Origin: Candidatus Berkelbacteria bacterium
Lineage (GTDB): Bacteria; Patescibacteriota; UBA1384; VFKW01
Assembly: GCA_009885355.1 (NCBI GenBank)
Contig: VFKW01000002.1
Coordinates: 1-12,478 of the forward strand
DNA length: 12,478 nucleotides
Direction of reading: 5' to 3'
Shown here: positions 6,793 to 12,478 of the stretch, one piece after another
Position numbering within the stretch: the first letter of the stretch is position 1
Layout: each line of letters opens with the position of its first letter
Notes under the pieces: model-generated
What the model was told of the DNA's origin: nothing
What the model saw: only the letters and a program-made list of their open reading frames with translations
The model's database searches: none
Made by a program: the position numbers and the translations under genes

Positions 6793-7470
6793 ATGAGAAT
6801 ATTAATTATTGAAGATGATCACAAAATCGCAAATGCAATCAAAAAAGGCCTCGAACAAGAGTCTTATGCTGTTGATGTGGCATATGATGGTGAAGATGGA
6901 TTTGGCTCGGCGATGAATATTGAATATGACGCGATTGTTTTGGACCGGATGCTGCCAGGCATGGATGGAGTGGATATTTGTCGGGCTTTAAGAGAAAACT
7001 CTGTAAAATCGCCAATTATCATGTTGACGGCCAAAGATAAGGTTTCTGATAAAGTAGCGGGATTAAATGCGGGTGCGGATGATTATCTGACCAAACCTTT
7101 TTCATTTGAAGAACTGTTGGCGCGAGTAAGAGCCCTGATGCGACGACCACAGGAAATTACAAATAGTAAATTAACTGTATCTGATCTTTCCCTTGATCGA
7201 GTAAAATTTGAAGTAATGCGGGGGAATAAAAATATTAAATTATCAAGCAAAGAATTTGCCCTTTTGGAATATATGATGCGAAATCCAAACCGAATTTTGA
7301 CTAAAGACAATATTATTTCCCATGTCTGGGATTATGACGCTGACGTTCTACATAACACAGTTGAGGTTTATATTGGATATTTAAGAAATAAAATCGACAA
7401 ACCTTTTAAAACATTGCCAGAATTGATCCACACTGTGCGTGGATTTGGTTATAAAATAGGGATTAAATAA
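6793..7470 (+). CDS. OmpR/PhoB-family response regulator
   Basis: A 225-residue two-domain regulator. The receiver domain (about 1-118) has the acidic pair Asp8-Asp9, phospho-acceptor Asp51 in VLDRMLPGMDG, Thr79 (MLTAKD) and Lys101 (LTKPFSFEELLAR). The winged-helix DNA-binding domain (about 128-225) has IKLSSKEFALLEYMM, the recognition-helix region VWDYDADVLHNTVEVYIGYLR and the final wing TVRGFGYKI. All phosphorylation residues are present, so it should be functional. It is followed after a single base by its cognate kinase gene. Its mRNA appears leaderless, and a TCAGGA direct repeat lies in the promoter. Targets beyond possible autoregulation and the divergent DUF1861 gene are unknown. Confidence 0.96.
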   Translation: MRILIIEDDHKIANAIKKGLEQESYAVDVAYDGEDGFGSAMNIEYDAIVLDRMLPGMDGVDICRALRENSVKSPIIMLTAKDKVSDKVAGLNAGADDYLTKPFSFEELLARVRALMRRPQEITNSKLTVSDLSLDRVKFEVMRGNKNIKLSSKEFALLEYMMRNPNRILTKDNIISHVWDYDADVLHNTVEVYIGYLRNKIDKPFKTLPELIHTVRGFGYKIGIK

Positions 7471-7471
7471 G

Positions 7472-8488
7472 ATGACTTTTAAATCTGCATATATTCGATT
7501 GACGATATATTATGTGTTAATAGTGATGTCTATTAGTATTATGTTTAGCGTGGTCATTTATCGATTGTCCTCCAGAGAAATAAACCGTGGACTAGACCGT
7601 CAAGTGAGAGTTTTTCAACGAATGCCTCATGGTCAAATTATTCCTGATCTGGAAATTAATATCGCTAAAGTTCATGATGATCAGCTAAATGAAAGCTTGG
7701 ATAATCTTATTAATCAGCTATTCTATTTTAATCTAGCTATTTTACTGCTTTCGGCGGTTGGGAGTTATTTTTTCGCTAAAAAAACACTAGAACCGATCGA
7801 AGAAATGGTTGAAAACCAAAATCATTTTACAGCCGATGCTTCACATGAATTAAAAACGCCGCTGGCGGCAATGCGAAGCGAGATTGAAGTAGGGCTTCGA
7901 GATAAAAAATTTGATCTGAAAAGTGCAAAAGAAATGCTCGAGAGTAATCTGGAAGAAATCGAGCGGCTAGAATCATTGTCCAATGCCCTTTTGAAATTGG
8001 CGCGATATCAAAACGAAGTGCAAATAAATTTTCAAAAATTATCGATTGAGAATCTGATCGTTTCGGCTTATGAAAAAATTGAGAGTCTAGCCCAAGATAA
8101 AAAAATCGTTTTTGATAATAAATTAGAAGATTTCCAAATCAAAGGAGACCGACAAAGCTTGATCGAACTTTTTGTAATTTTACTAGATAACGCGATCAAA
8201 TATAGTCCGGAAAAATCGACGGTTAGAATTTTGGTTCAAAAAGAAAAAGATAATATTTTGGTCAAGATAAAAGACGAAGGTATCGGGATAAAAGCGAGCG
8301 ACCAGGCGCATATTTTTAATCGCTTTTATAGGTCAGACAGCTCCAGAGTCAAAGAAAATTTTATAGGATATGGCATCGGGCTTTCGATCGCCAAGAGAAT
8401 AATTGATCTGCATGATGGAAAAATAACCGTCACATCCCAGCCAAATGAAGGCAGTGAATTTTGTGTTCGATTGGCAATTTCTAAATAA
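7472..8488 (+). CDS. Membrane sensor histidine kinase
   Basis: A 338-residue kinase partnered with the preceding regulator (one base between the genes). Two membrane segments, about 10-31 and 84-102, enclose a short external loop of about 50 residues, so the sensor domain is minimal. There is little or no HAMP domain: the second membrane segment is followed by a short linker into the dimerisation domain with phospho-acceptor His125 (ADASHELKTPLAAMR). The ATPase domain carries the N box ELFVILLDNAIKYSP (Asn240), G1 DEGIGI (268-273), F box IFNRFYRSD (281-289) and G2 GYGIGLSIAK (299-308). All catalytic boxes are intact. The signal is unknown; the small loop suggests membrane or envelope sensing rather than a large ligand. 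Confidence 0.95.
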   Translation: MTFKSAYIRLTIYYVLIVMSISIMFSVVIYRLSSREINRGLDRQVRVFQRMPHGQIIPDLEINIAKVHDDQLNESLDNLINQLFYFNLAILLLSAVGSYFFAKKTLEPIEEMVENQNHFTADASHELKTPLAAMRSEIEVGLRDKKFDLKSAKEMLESNLEEIERLESLSNALLKLARYQNEVQINFQKLSIENLIVSAYEKIESLAQDKKIVFDNKLEDFQIKGDRQSLIELFVILLDNAIKYSPEKSTVRILVQKEKDNILVKIKDEGIGIKASDQAHIFNRFYRSDSSRVKENFIGYGIGLSIAKRIIDLHDGKITVTSQPNEGSEFCVRLAISK

Positions 8489-8497
8489 TTTTTCTAT

Positions 8498-8530
8498 AAA
8501 AAAAACCGGCGCATCATATCGATGCGCCGG
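8498..8530 (-). terminator. Intrinsic terminator of the exported-protein operon
   Basis: A perfect 10-bp stem CCGGCGCATC (8506-8515) / GATGCGCCGG (8521-8530) with a 5-nt loop. Read on the minus strand it is followed by eight U residues (A-tract 8498-8505). It therefore ends the minus-strand operon. It lacks a U-tract on the plus strand, so it is weak at best for the kinase transcript arriving from the other side. Confidence 0.92.
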
Positions 8531-8592
8531 GGATTGAAGCAAACGTCCGGCCACTACACCTCATTTGCTCCAAAATGGAAATAGCTATATCA

Positions 8593-9414
8593 TTATTGGC
8601 TCGAAGCCGTTGACGTACATACCATCATGTTCCAGAATTGGCTCCATTGGTTAAGAGCCAATAAGTTCAACACGCTCTTTTTTGCCTGAATTGGCAATTT
8701 ATAAAACGGGAATGTTAAACCATTGAATTCTTTGACAGCATGCAACTTCGCCTGAAAGTCTTCGGCGGCGGCGATCATATCCCTGTTGGATTGTAGATAC
8801 AAATTGTAACAATCCTCTTTTCCAAGGTAGTATTCCGACGCTTCAGACAAGGCTTGCTGAAAAGCAATCTCAGTCATGCCCGCTCTGAAAAACTTTGGAG
8901 TTGCAATAACCCCAATAGAGTCAATAGTGGCAATGTAACCATATTTTGCTACAATATTACCAATCAAGCTCCGGTTTTTCAGTGGAACTCGCCCAAGTTT
9001 AGCAGCGAGCTCTGGATTGTCACAAATAACCTTTTTACCAGGCACATACCTATCTTTTATCAAGCAAGGAAATTTTCCATTGCGCTTGTTTTTGATTAGT
9101 ATATTGAACCTGGCTGGTTCTTCTGAAACATTGAATTGCTGGACAATACTCATTGTCCCGTTGCTGTCTTCTTCGGCGAAAATAGAAATCGGCTGGGTGA
9201 AAACATATTTCAGCCCATACTTTTCTAAATTTTGCCGGAGGGAATCAGCAGTAGAAGTCGGCGATGCTTTGACTGCCACGCTGACAAGCCAAAGGTATAT
9301 ACTGGCTCGTTTACTATACAACAATGTTTCATTTCCCAATTCACTTGGAAGTGAATATGCGAATGAAGCATTAGAGAGTAAGATCAGACTTACTAGAAAT
9401 AATTTTATTTTCAT
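8593..9414 (-). CDS. Exported protein of unknown function (third gene of c-di-GMP-leader operon)
   Basis: I do not recognise this 273-residue protein. A signal peptide is clear: Lys2 and Lys4, a hydrophobic core through about residue 15, and a probable cleavage after SFA (residue 19). The mature part has four cysteines (117, 131, 202, 266), which could form two disulfides. A hydrophobic stretch at 38-50 and a mixed alpha/beta pattern are seen, with no recognisable catalytic motif. It carries no LPXTG motif, lipobox or C-terminal membrane anchor, so it is probably secreted or periplasm-like. Its Shine-Dalgarno sequence (AGGAGAAGG) overlaps the stop codon of the preceding gene, leaving 9 nt between them. 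A strong terminator closes the operon 62 bp after its stop. Confidence 0.8.
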   Translation of the reverse strand: MKIKLFLVSLILLSNASFAYSLPSELGNETLLYSKRASIYLWLVSVAVKASPTSTADSLRQNLEKYGLKYVFTQPISIFAEEDSNGTMSIVQQFNVSEEPARFNILIKNKRNGKFPCLIKDRYVPGKKVICDNPELAAKLGRVPLKNRSLIGNIVAKYGYIATIDSIGVIATPKFFRAGMTEIAFQQALSEASEYYLGKEDCYNLYLQSNRDMIAAAEDFQAKLHAVKEFNGLTFPFYKLPIQAKKSVLNLLALNQWSQFWNMMVCTSTASSQ

Positions 9415-9423
9415 AACCTTCTC

Positions 9424-10662
9424 CTAGTTATTGACTGTGAGTAAAGGGTTATATACCTCTGCGGTCGTTGCCATCCCGCCGTTGATACGAGCTCCGAGTT
9501 TAGTCCCCGCAATTCCCTTGCCTCCAGATATTGACGCCGAGCCATTTAGACTCGTAGTAAAAGACGAAATCGGCTGAAATTCTCCTGATACAGTCGTTCT
9601 TTGAAAAGCAGAATGATCGGCATCTGCAAAGAGAGAAACATCTTCTGGATTATTTTTAGTATAATCCTCGCTTGCCTGGAGATAATCACTCCAGTCGGCG
9701 GATTGTTTGCCAGTCTTCGCCCCTGGAATTGATGAAACATTTCCATGAGCATAAGTCAATGCCTTACGTGGAGGAGGTGGGTTTTGGATCGATGCTTGCT
9801 GGCTTCTGACATTCCTATTGACAAACCAGCTTGGGCTACAAGTCTCTACAACAAATGCCTTACTAGGTTGCAGACCAGTATCACTCACAAAAGTATCACT
9901 TGGTGCACCACTTCGTACATATATAACGCGACTGTGACTGGTCAGTGTCGCCTGTACCTGCGCATCCCCCATGGCACGGCCAGATTCTTCAAAAGCAGCA
10001 ATTCCAAATGAATTGGATGCTGCAATATTTACACTCAGATTCTGATCAGCCAGTATCTTAGGCTTCAGGGTTCCTGAGCCAATCTGGTCATAAATGGCAG
10101 TTTCAAAGCTGCCACTAATATTGGCCCAGCTTTCACATTCATATTTTTCTGGTCCATAACGATCATACTGGATTACGTAATTCCCACTGCCCATGCAGGA
10201 GAATGCGTCCTCCACTACTCGCGGGTAGAGCCAAGAGAACCATTGGGTCTTTGCAAAAACGCCTTCATAGATAACCTCATGAGCATTTTCACCTTCACCC
10301 TCTGTTTTGGTGATGGTGATTGTTATTGAAGTTTCTGTGCTAGTTGAGGGCCACGAGCCCCCAAATTGAGTGCAATATTCAATTACACCCGACGCATTTG
10401 TTTTTGTCGGAGGCGTTCCGCCGCCGACAATTTCCGCGTCCTTGATGGGAGTAATCCCATCTGTCTCGTAAAGCTCGTAGTGTACCAAACAATTTGCACC
10501 CACATTTGGCACTTCCGGATTTGTAGATCTGATGACGAAGATTTTGATGTTTCTCTTGTCGTCGGCCAGATCAAGCAAAGTACAGTTTGGGTTCGGCAGC
10601 GCAGCAAAAGCTGAATATGCCGAGAGAATGATTAAAACTATCACGAAGAATAGTTTTTTCAT
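9424..10662 (-). CDS. Exported cysteine-containing protein with an Ig-like segment, unknown function (second gene)
   Basis: A 412-residue protein that I cannot assign to a family. Residues 1-20 form a signal peptide (MKK, hydrophobic core, cleavage near AFA-AL). Residues about 55-135 look like a bacterial Ig-like or carboxypeptidase-regulatory-like beta-sandwich: YELYETDGITPIKDAEI, then a TKTNASGVIEY strand-turn. Six cysteines in the mature part (27, 58, 97, 156, 176, 275) suggest disulfides. After about 290 the chain becomes low in complexity: PPPP at 295-298, then Ser/Gly-rich to the end (370-395). That points to a surface or extracellular location. Its ATG overlaps the stop of the upstream gene as TAATG, with AGGAGG inside the upstream gene, so translation is probably coupled. 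Confidence 0.8.
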   Translation of the reverse strand: MKKLFFVIVLIILSAYSAFAALPNPNCTLLDLADDKRNIKIFVIRSTNPEVPNVGANCLVHYELYETDGITPIKDAEIVGGGTPPTKTNASGVIEYCTQFGGSWPSTSTETSITITITKTEGEGENAHEVIYEGVFAKTQWFSWLYPRVVEDAFSCMGSGNYVIQYDRYGPEKYECESWANISGSFETAIYDQIGSGTLKPKILADQNLSVNIAASNSFGIAAFEESGRAMGDAQVQATLTSHSRVIYVRSGAPSDTFVSDTGLQPSKAFVVETCSPSWFVNRNVRSQQASIQNPPPPRKALTYAHGNVSSIPGAKTGKQSADWSDYLQASEDYTKNNPEDVSLFADADHSAFQRTTVSGEFQPISSFTTSLNGSASISGGKGIAGTKLGARINGGMATTAEVYNPLLTVNN

Positions 10663-11906
10663 TATTCTACACCTCCTACGGAAGTCACTTCGGCAAGCCT
10701 GAGTTCCAGGCCGCCGTTTGTTGCGTCAAGCCAGGAGATACCGGTTACAATAACCATCTCTCCTACTGCAACAGAGGTCTGGGTTCTTGGCAAAACCGAT
10801 ATCGGCTTGCCCCCATCAGAGAGAATGAAACCACCAGCAATTAGCTGTGTAACCTTGCCGGTAGTTTTAATCAATACGCCGGTGTTGTTTGGTCCGACAG
10901 ATAAATTCCGTGAATTTAGATAAGGCGGTTTTTCGTTTGGATTACCACCTACAAGCTGGACGCATGTTGCTTCCAGTATTTTGCATTTCCCGAACTTCTT
11001 CACTTTGCCGGTAACCGAAGTCACCATAGCGCCATCTTCAATAACGCCAATAACTACAGTATTAGTAGTCAAATTAACCCTAATCCCGTCAAGTCCAATG
11101 ATGTTTGGAATATAGAACTCACTATCGCCCTTCCGGGAAATTCGTCGATCTGCCGCAACCTTGATGGTTGTATTTTCCGTCAAGGAGGCAAATTGACTCA
11201 ACTGCATCGGGCTGATTTCGATAGAGGTTGGCTGAGCCATCTCTACCTTGACCAGATCCCAAGCTGAGCAGTCTTCCAAAGCCGATTCGCCTCTTGGGCA
11301 GTTGCTTACTAGATTCTTGCCGATCTGATCGGAGTTAAAGTCTATCTGAGCCATGAATATTGCTACTCTTTGCCCTGCCGAGGGTAAATTAATTTCGGAA
11401 AACGGAAGTTTTCCTTCAATAATCCTTCCTCCTGCTACGATAGTTGAAACAACAGAAGAAACAGAAGGTAAAGTCTCGCCTGACATGTTAATTCTTCTGA
11501 TCCCGCCTAGGCAGATCTCGTATCTGCAAGGATTCGTAGACGAGCGTCCAGTGGATGACCAGCCAAAAATAACCTTGTCTCTGGCAGTGACTTCACTGTC
11601 TTTTACTTTTAAGTAAAAGTGAAAATCCTCTGCATCACGGGCAAATAGCACTTTTTCAAACCCGCAATTGGGATTTTCAGTATTTCGCACCTGCATGCAA
11701 GTTTGCATATCCAGTACGTATAGCTGACTACTTTTGTAGCCAATCTGATTTTCTCCGCCACCAGGGGTAATCGTCGCCGTACCATAACTTAACGGCGCAT
11801 ATATTACTTGGGCGGAAGTTGTCGTTGCTATGCCTATGCACAGCGCTGACATGATTGTCAGCATAATTGTTACTTTCATTACTTTCTTTGCATTCATTAC
11901 CTTCAT
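10662..11906 (-). CDS. Exported protein with probable OB-fold repeats, unknown function (first gene)
   Basis: I choose the ATG at 11904-11906 (414 residues), because GGAGGTG (11915-11921) is 8 nt upstream. The ATG at 11927 would place the Shine-Dalgarno sequence inside the gene. A signal peptide spans about residues 1-32 (several Lys, hydrophobic core 12-27, cleavage near TSA-QV). Residues about 40-215 have a beta-rich pattern with LKVKDSEVTARDKVIFGW and IEGKLPFSEINLP, somewhat like CBM9/DOMON-type modules. Residues about 344-408, TGKVTQLIAGGFILSDGG, then VAVGEMVIVTG and LELRLAEVTSV, look like an OB fold. A weaker copy seems to lie at 270-318. Eight cysteines in the mature part suggest an oxidising, extracytoplasmic location. 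First gene after the tandem riboswitch leader. Confidence 0.78.
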   Translation of the reverse strand: MKVMNAKKVMKVTIMLTIMSALCIGIATTTSAQVIYAPLSYGTATITPGGGENQIGYKSSQLYVLDMQTCMQVRNTENPNCGFEKVLFARDAEDFHFYLKVKDSEVTARDKVIFGWSSTGRSSTNPCRYEICLGGIRRINMSGETLPSVSSVVSTIVAGGRIIEGKLPFSEINLPSAGQRVAIFMAQIDFNSDQIGKNLVSNCPRGESALEDCSAWDLVKVEMAQPTSIEISPMQLSQFASLTENTTIKVAADRRISRKGDSEFYIPNIIGLDGIRVNLTTNTVVIGVIEDGAMVTSVTGKVKKFGKCKILEATCVQLVGGNPNEKPPYLNSRNLSVGPNNTGVLIKTTGKVTQLIAGGFILSDGGKPISVLPRTQTSVAVGEMVIVTGISWLDATNGGLELRLAEVTSVGGVE

Positions 11907-12002
11907 TTTTTTTGCACCTCCATGCATGTTTTTCGAACGATTTTATATGAACAGGACAGATGCCCTGGGATTTCTATATTGTTAAGTTTCGGCCGATAAA
12001 GT

Positions 12003-12040
12003 AAAAAATATAACAAAAAGTTGACTCAATAAGTCAACTT
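12003..12040 (-). terminator. Intrinsic terminator of riboswitch copy B (promoter-distal)
   Basis: On the minus strand AAGTTGACT (12032-12040) and AGTCAACTT (12018-12026) form a perfect 9-bp stem with a 5-nt loop. UUUUUGUUAUAUUUUUU follows (A-rich plus strand 12003-12019). The 5' arm begins inside the 3' end of aptamer B. Confidence 0.85.
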
Positions 12041-12120
12041 CGGTAACTGTTCGTCCATGACATAAATGCTTTAGGATCAGTTTTGCGCCGCCAACTTTCG
12101 TAAGCGTTGCCTTTATCGGT
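12038..12120 (-). promoter_or_regulatory. Cyclic-di-GMP-I (GEMM-I) riboswitch aptamer, copy B
   Basis: Read on the minus strand this has the GEMM-I landmarks in order. AAAGGCAAC (GGCAA at 12107-12111) is followed by the P1b hairpin with loop ACGAAAGU (GAAA tetraloop) and the conserved GGCGCAAA. P2 pairs AACUG with CAGUU and UCC with GGA, containing CCUAAA and CAUGG, like the two sides of an 11-nt tetraloop receptor. It closes with UUACCGAAG (12038-12046). The G that contacts the ligand (G20 of the Vibrio cholerae Vc2 RNA) is kept as G, which favours c-di-GMP over 3',3'-cGAMP. It sits directly in front of its own terminator, about 130 nt before the first gene. Confidence 0.82.
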
Positions 12121-12130
12121 TTAATTTTGT

Positions 12131-12165
12131 AAACAAAAAAGCTGACTCATTAATGTAGTCAACTT
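12131..12165 (-). terminator. Intrinsic terminator of riboswitch copy A (promoter-proximal)
   Basis: On the minus strand AAGTTGACT (12157-12165) pairs with AGTCAGCTT (12139-12147), nine pairs including one G-U, with a 9-nt loop. UUUUUUGUUU follows (12131-12140). Its 5' arm overlaps the last three bases of aptamer A. Confidence 0.85.
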
Positions 12166-12250
12166 CGGCAGCTTTGCATCCATAGTATAAATACCACAGG
12201 ATCGAAGCTTTGCGCCACTAGCTTTCGCCAGTGTTGCCTTTTCGGTTTTA
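12163..12250 (-). promoter_or_regulatory. Cyclic-di-GMP-I (GEMM-I) riboswitch aptamer, copy A
   Basis: On the minus strand: AAAAGGCAAC (GGCAAC at 12233-12238), then the P1b stem CACUGGC-GAAA-GCUAGUG (seven pairs, one G-U). The conserved GGCGCAAAGC follows. P2 pairs AGCUU with AAGCU and AUCC with GGAU, with UAUGG in the 3' strand as one side of a tetraloop receptor. CUGCCGAAG (12163-12171) closes it. It is the closer of the two copies to the GEMM-I consensus. The predicted transcription start, near 12251, places the aptamer right at the 5' end of the mRNA. It and copy B form direct repeats with a period of about 121-127 bp. Confidence 0.88.
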
Positions 12251-12256
12251 CATTTC

Positions 12257-12285
12257 ATTATATCCCCGAATTAAATATTTGTCAA
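12257..12285 (-). promoter_or_regulatory. Perfect-consensus sigma70 promoter of the riboswitch-controlled operon
   Basis: On the minus strand TTGACA (12280-12285) and TATAAT (12257-12262) are exactly 17 bp apart. Transcription should start near 12251, a few nt before aptamer A. Such a strong promoter fits control by termination in the leader. Between 12286 and 12365 I see no other feature. Confidence 0.88.
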
Positions 12286-12365
12286 TAGGCATGTAATCAT
12301 TCAGCTATAATGTTCTCATAACTAGTCAGCTTAATGTTCGTCTGAAATAATAATTATTTATATAT

Positions 12366-12464
12366 TCGTCATCCTGAGCTTGCCGAAGGATCTAGCGAGT
12401 TCACCGAGCGGTTCTCGTTAATGCGGCTGACACCTAGATTCTTCGTCTGACGACTCAGAATGAC
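12366..12464. repeat. REP-like inverted repeat near the right edge
   Basis: The left arm GTCATCCTGAG...CGAAGGATCTAG (12368-12394) and the right arm, whose reverse complement reads GTCATTCTGAG...CGAAGAATCTAG (12434-12464), form an imperfect palindrome around a roughly 40-bp centre. This end sequence resembles palindromic repeats seen dispersed in many bacterial genomes. It contains no ORF of note. It shares the TTCGTCATCC and GGATCTA ends with the palindrome at 4578-4616. Confidence 0.65.
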
Positions 12465-12478
12465 AAAATAGAACATAT

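Noticed and set aside
8506..8530. Hairpin as terminator for the histidine kinase transcript
   Set aside because: The U-tract is present only on the minus strand; plus-strand sequence after the stem is GG-rich.
9017..9427. A 136-codon plus-strand open frame opposite the exported-protein gene
   Set aside because: It lies antisense to a gene with a signal peptide, Shine-Dalgarno sequence and operon context, and its translation has no domain features.
10366..10614. Open frames on both strands overlapping the second exported protein
   Set aside because: Out of frame with the well-supported 412-residue gene and without initiation signals.
11907..11927. Upstream ATG start for the first exported protein
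   Set aside because: It would put GGAGGTG inside the coding region; the ATG at 11904-11906 has the right spacing.
12003..12250. Tandem repeat of about 125 bp as a possible CRISPR or satellite repeat
   Set aside because: The repeat is structured, each copy ends in a terminator and both match GEMM-I landmarks; there is no spacer-repeat pattern.
12306..12311. Plus-strand TATAAT as a rightward promoter
   Set aside because: No -35 at suitable spacing and no gene follows within the window.

Overview
The window looks like a chromosome segment from a small-genome, AT-rich bacterium. Candidate Phyla Radiation (Patescibacteria) is my best guess. The reasons are compact operons, a DUF2298/'YYY' giant membrane protein, a DUF1861 protein, near-perfect sigma70 promoters (TTGACA-17-TATAAT), strong Shine-Dalgarno sites inside operons, and three genes that appear to be leaderless. 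The taxonomic call is inference; no rRNA or other marker is present. The standard genetic code fits, and all complete genes end in TAA or TAG.

Layout from left to right: (1) A minus-strand dTMP operon, tmk followed by thyA (thyA cut by the left edge), driven from a good promoter at 932-960. (2) Divergently, a plus-strand 693-residue polytopic DUF2298 protein. (3) Enolase (eno) behind a structured leader of about 130 nt. (4) A two-gene unit of a GNAT acetyltransferase and an isopentenyl-diphosphate-isomerase-like Nudix protein, preceded by a REP-like palindrome. (5) A convergent minus-strand DUF1861 (predicted glycosidase-like beta-propeller) gene with a perfect-consensus promoter. (6) Divergent from it, an OmpR-family response regulator and a membrane histidine kinase, with a candidate autoregulatory direct repeat upstream. 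(7) A minus-strand operon of three unrecognised exported proteins, tightly packed, with a clean intrinsic terminator at its end. (8) Its leader at the right, followed by a REP-like inverted repeat near the window edge.

The most interesting part is the right side. A perfect-consensus minus-strand promoter (12257-12285) starts transcription directly into two tandem copies of an RNA that matches the cyclic-di-GMP-I (GEMM-I) riboswitch. Each copy is followed by its own intrinsic terminator. Only the three secreted, cysteine-rich proteins of unknown function lie downstream. This suggests a c-di-GMP-gated surface or extracellular system whose protein components I cannot assign to known families, apart from a possible OB-fold repeat and an Ig-like segment.
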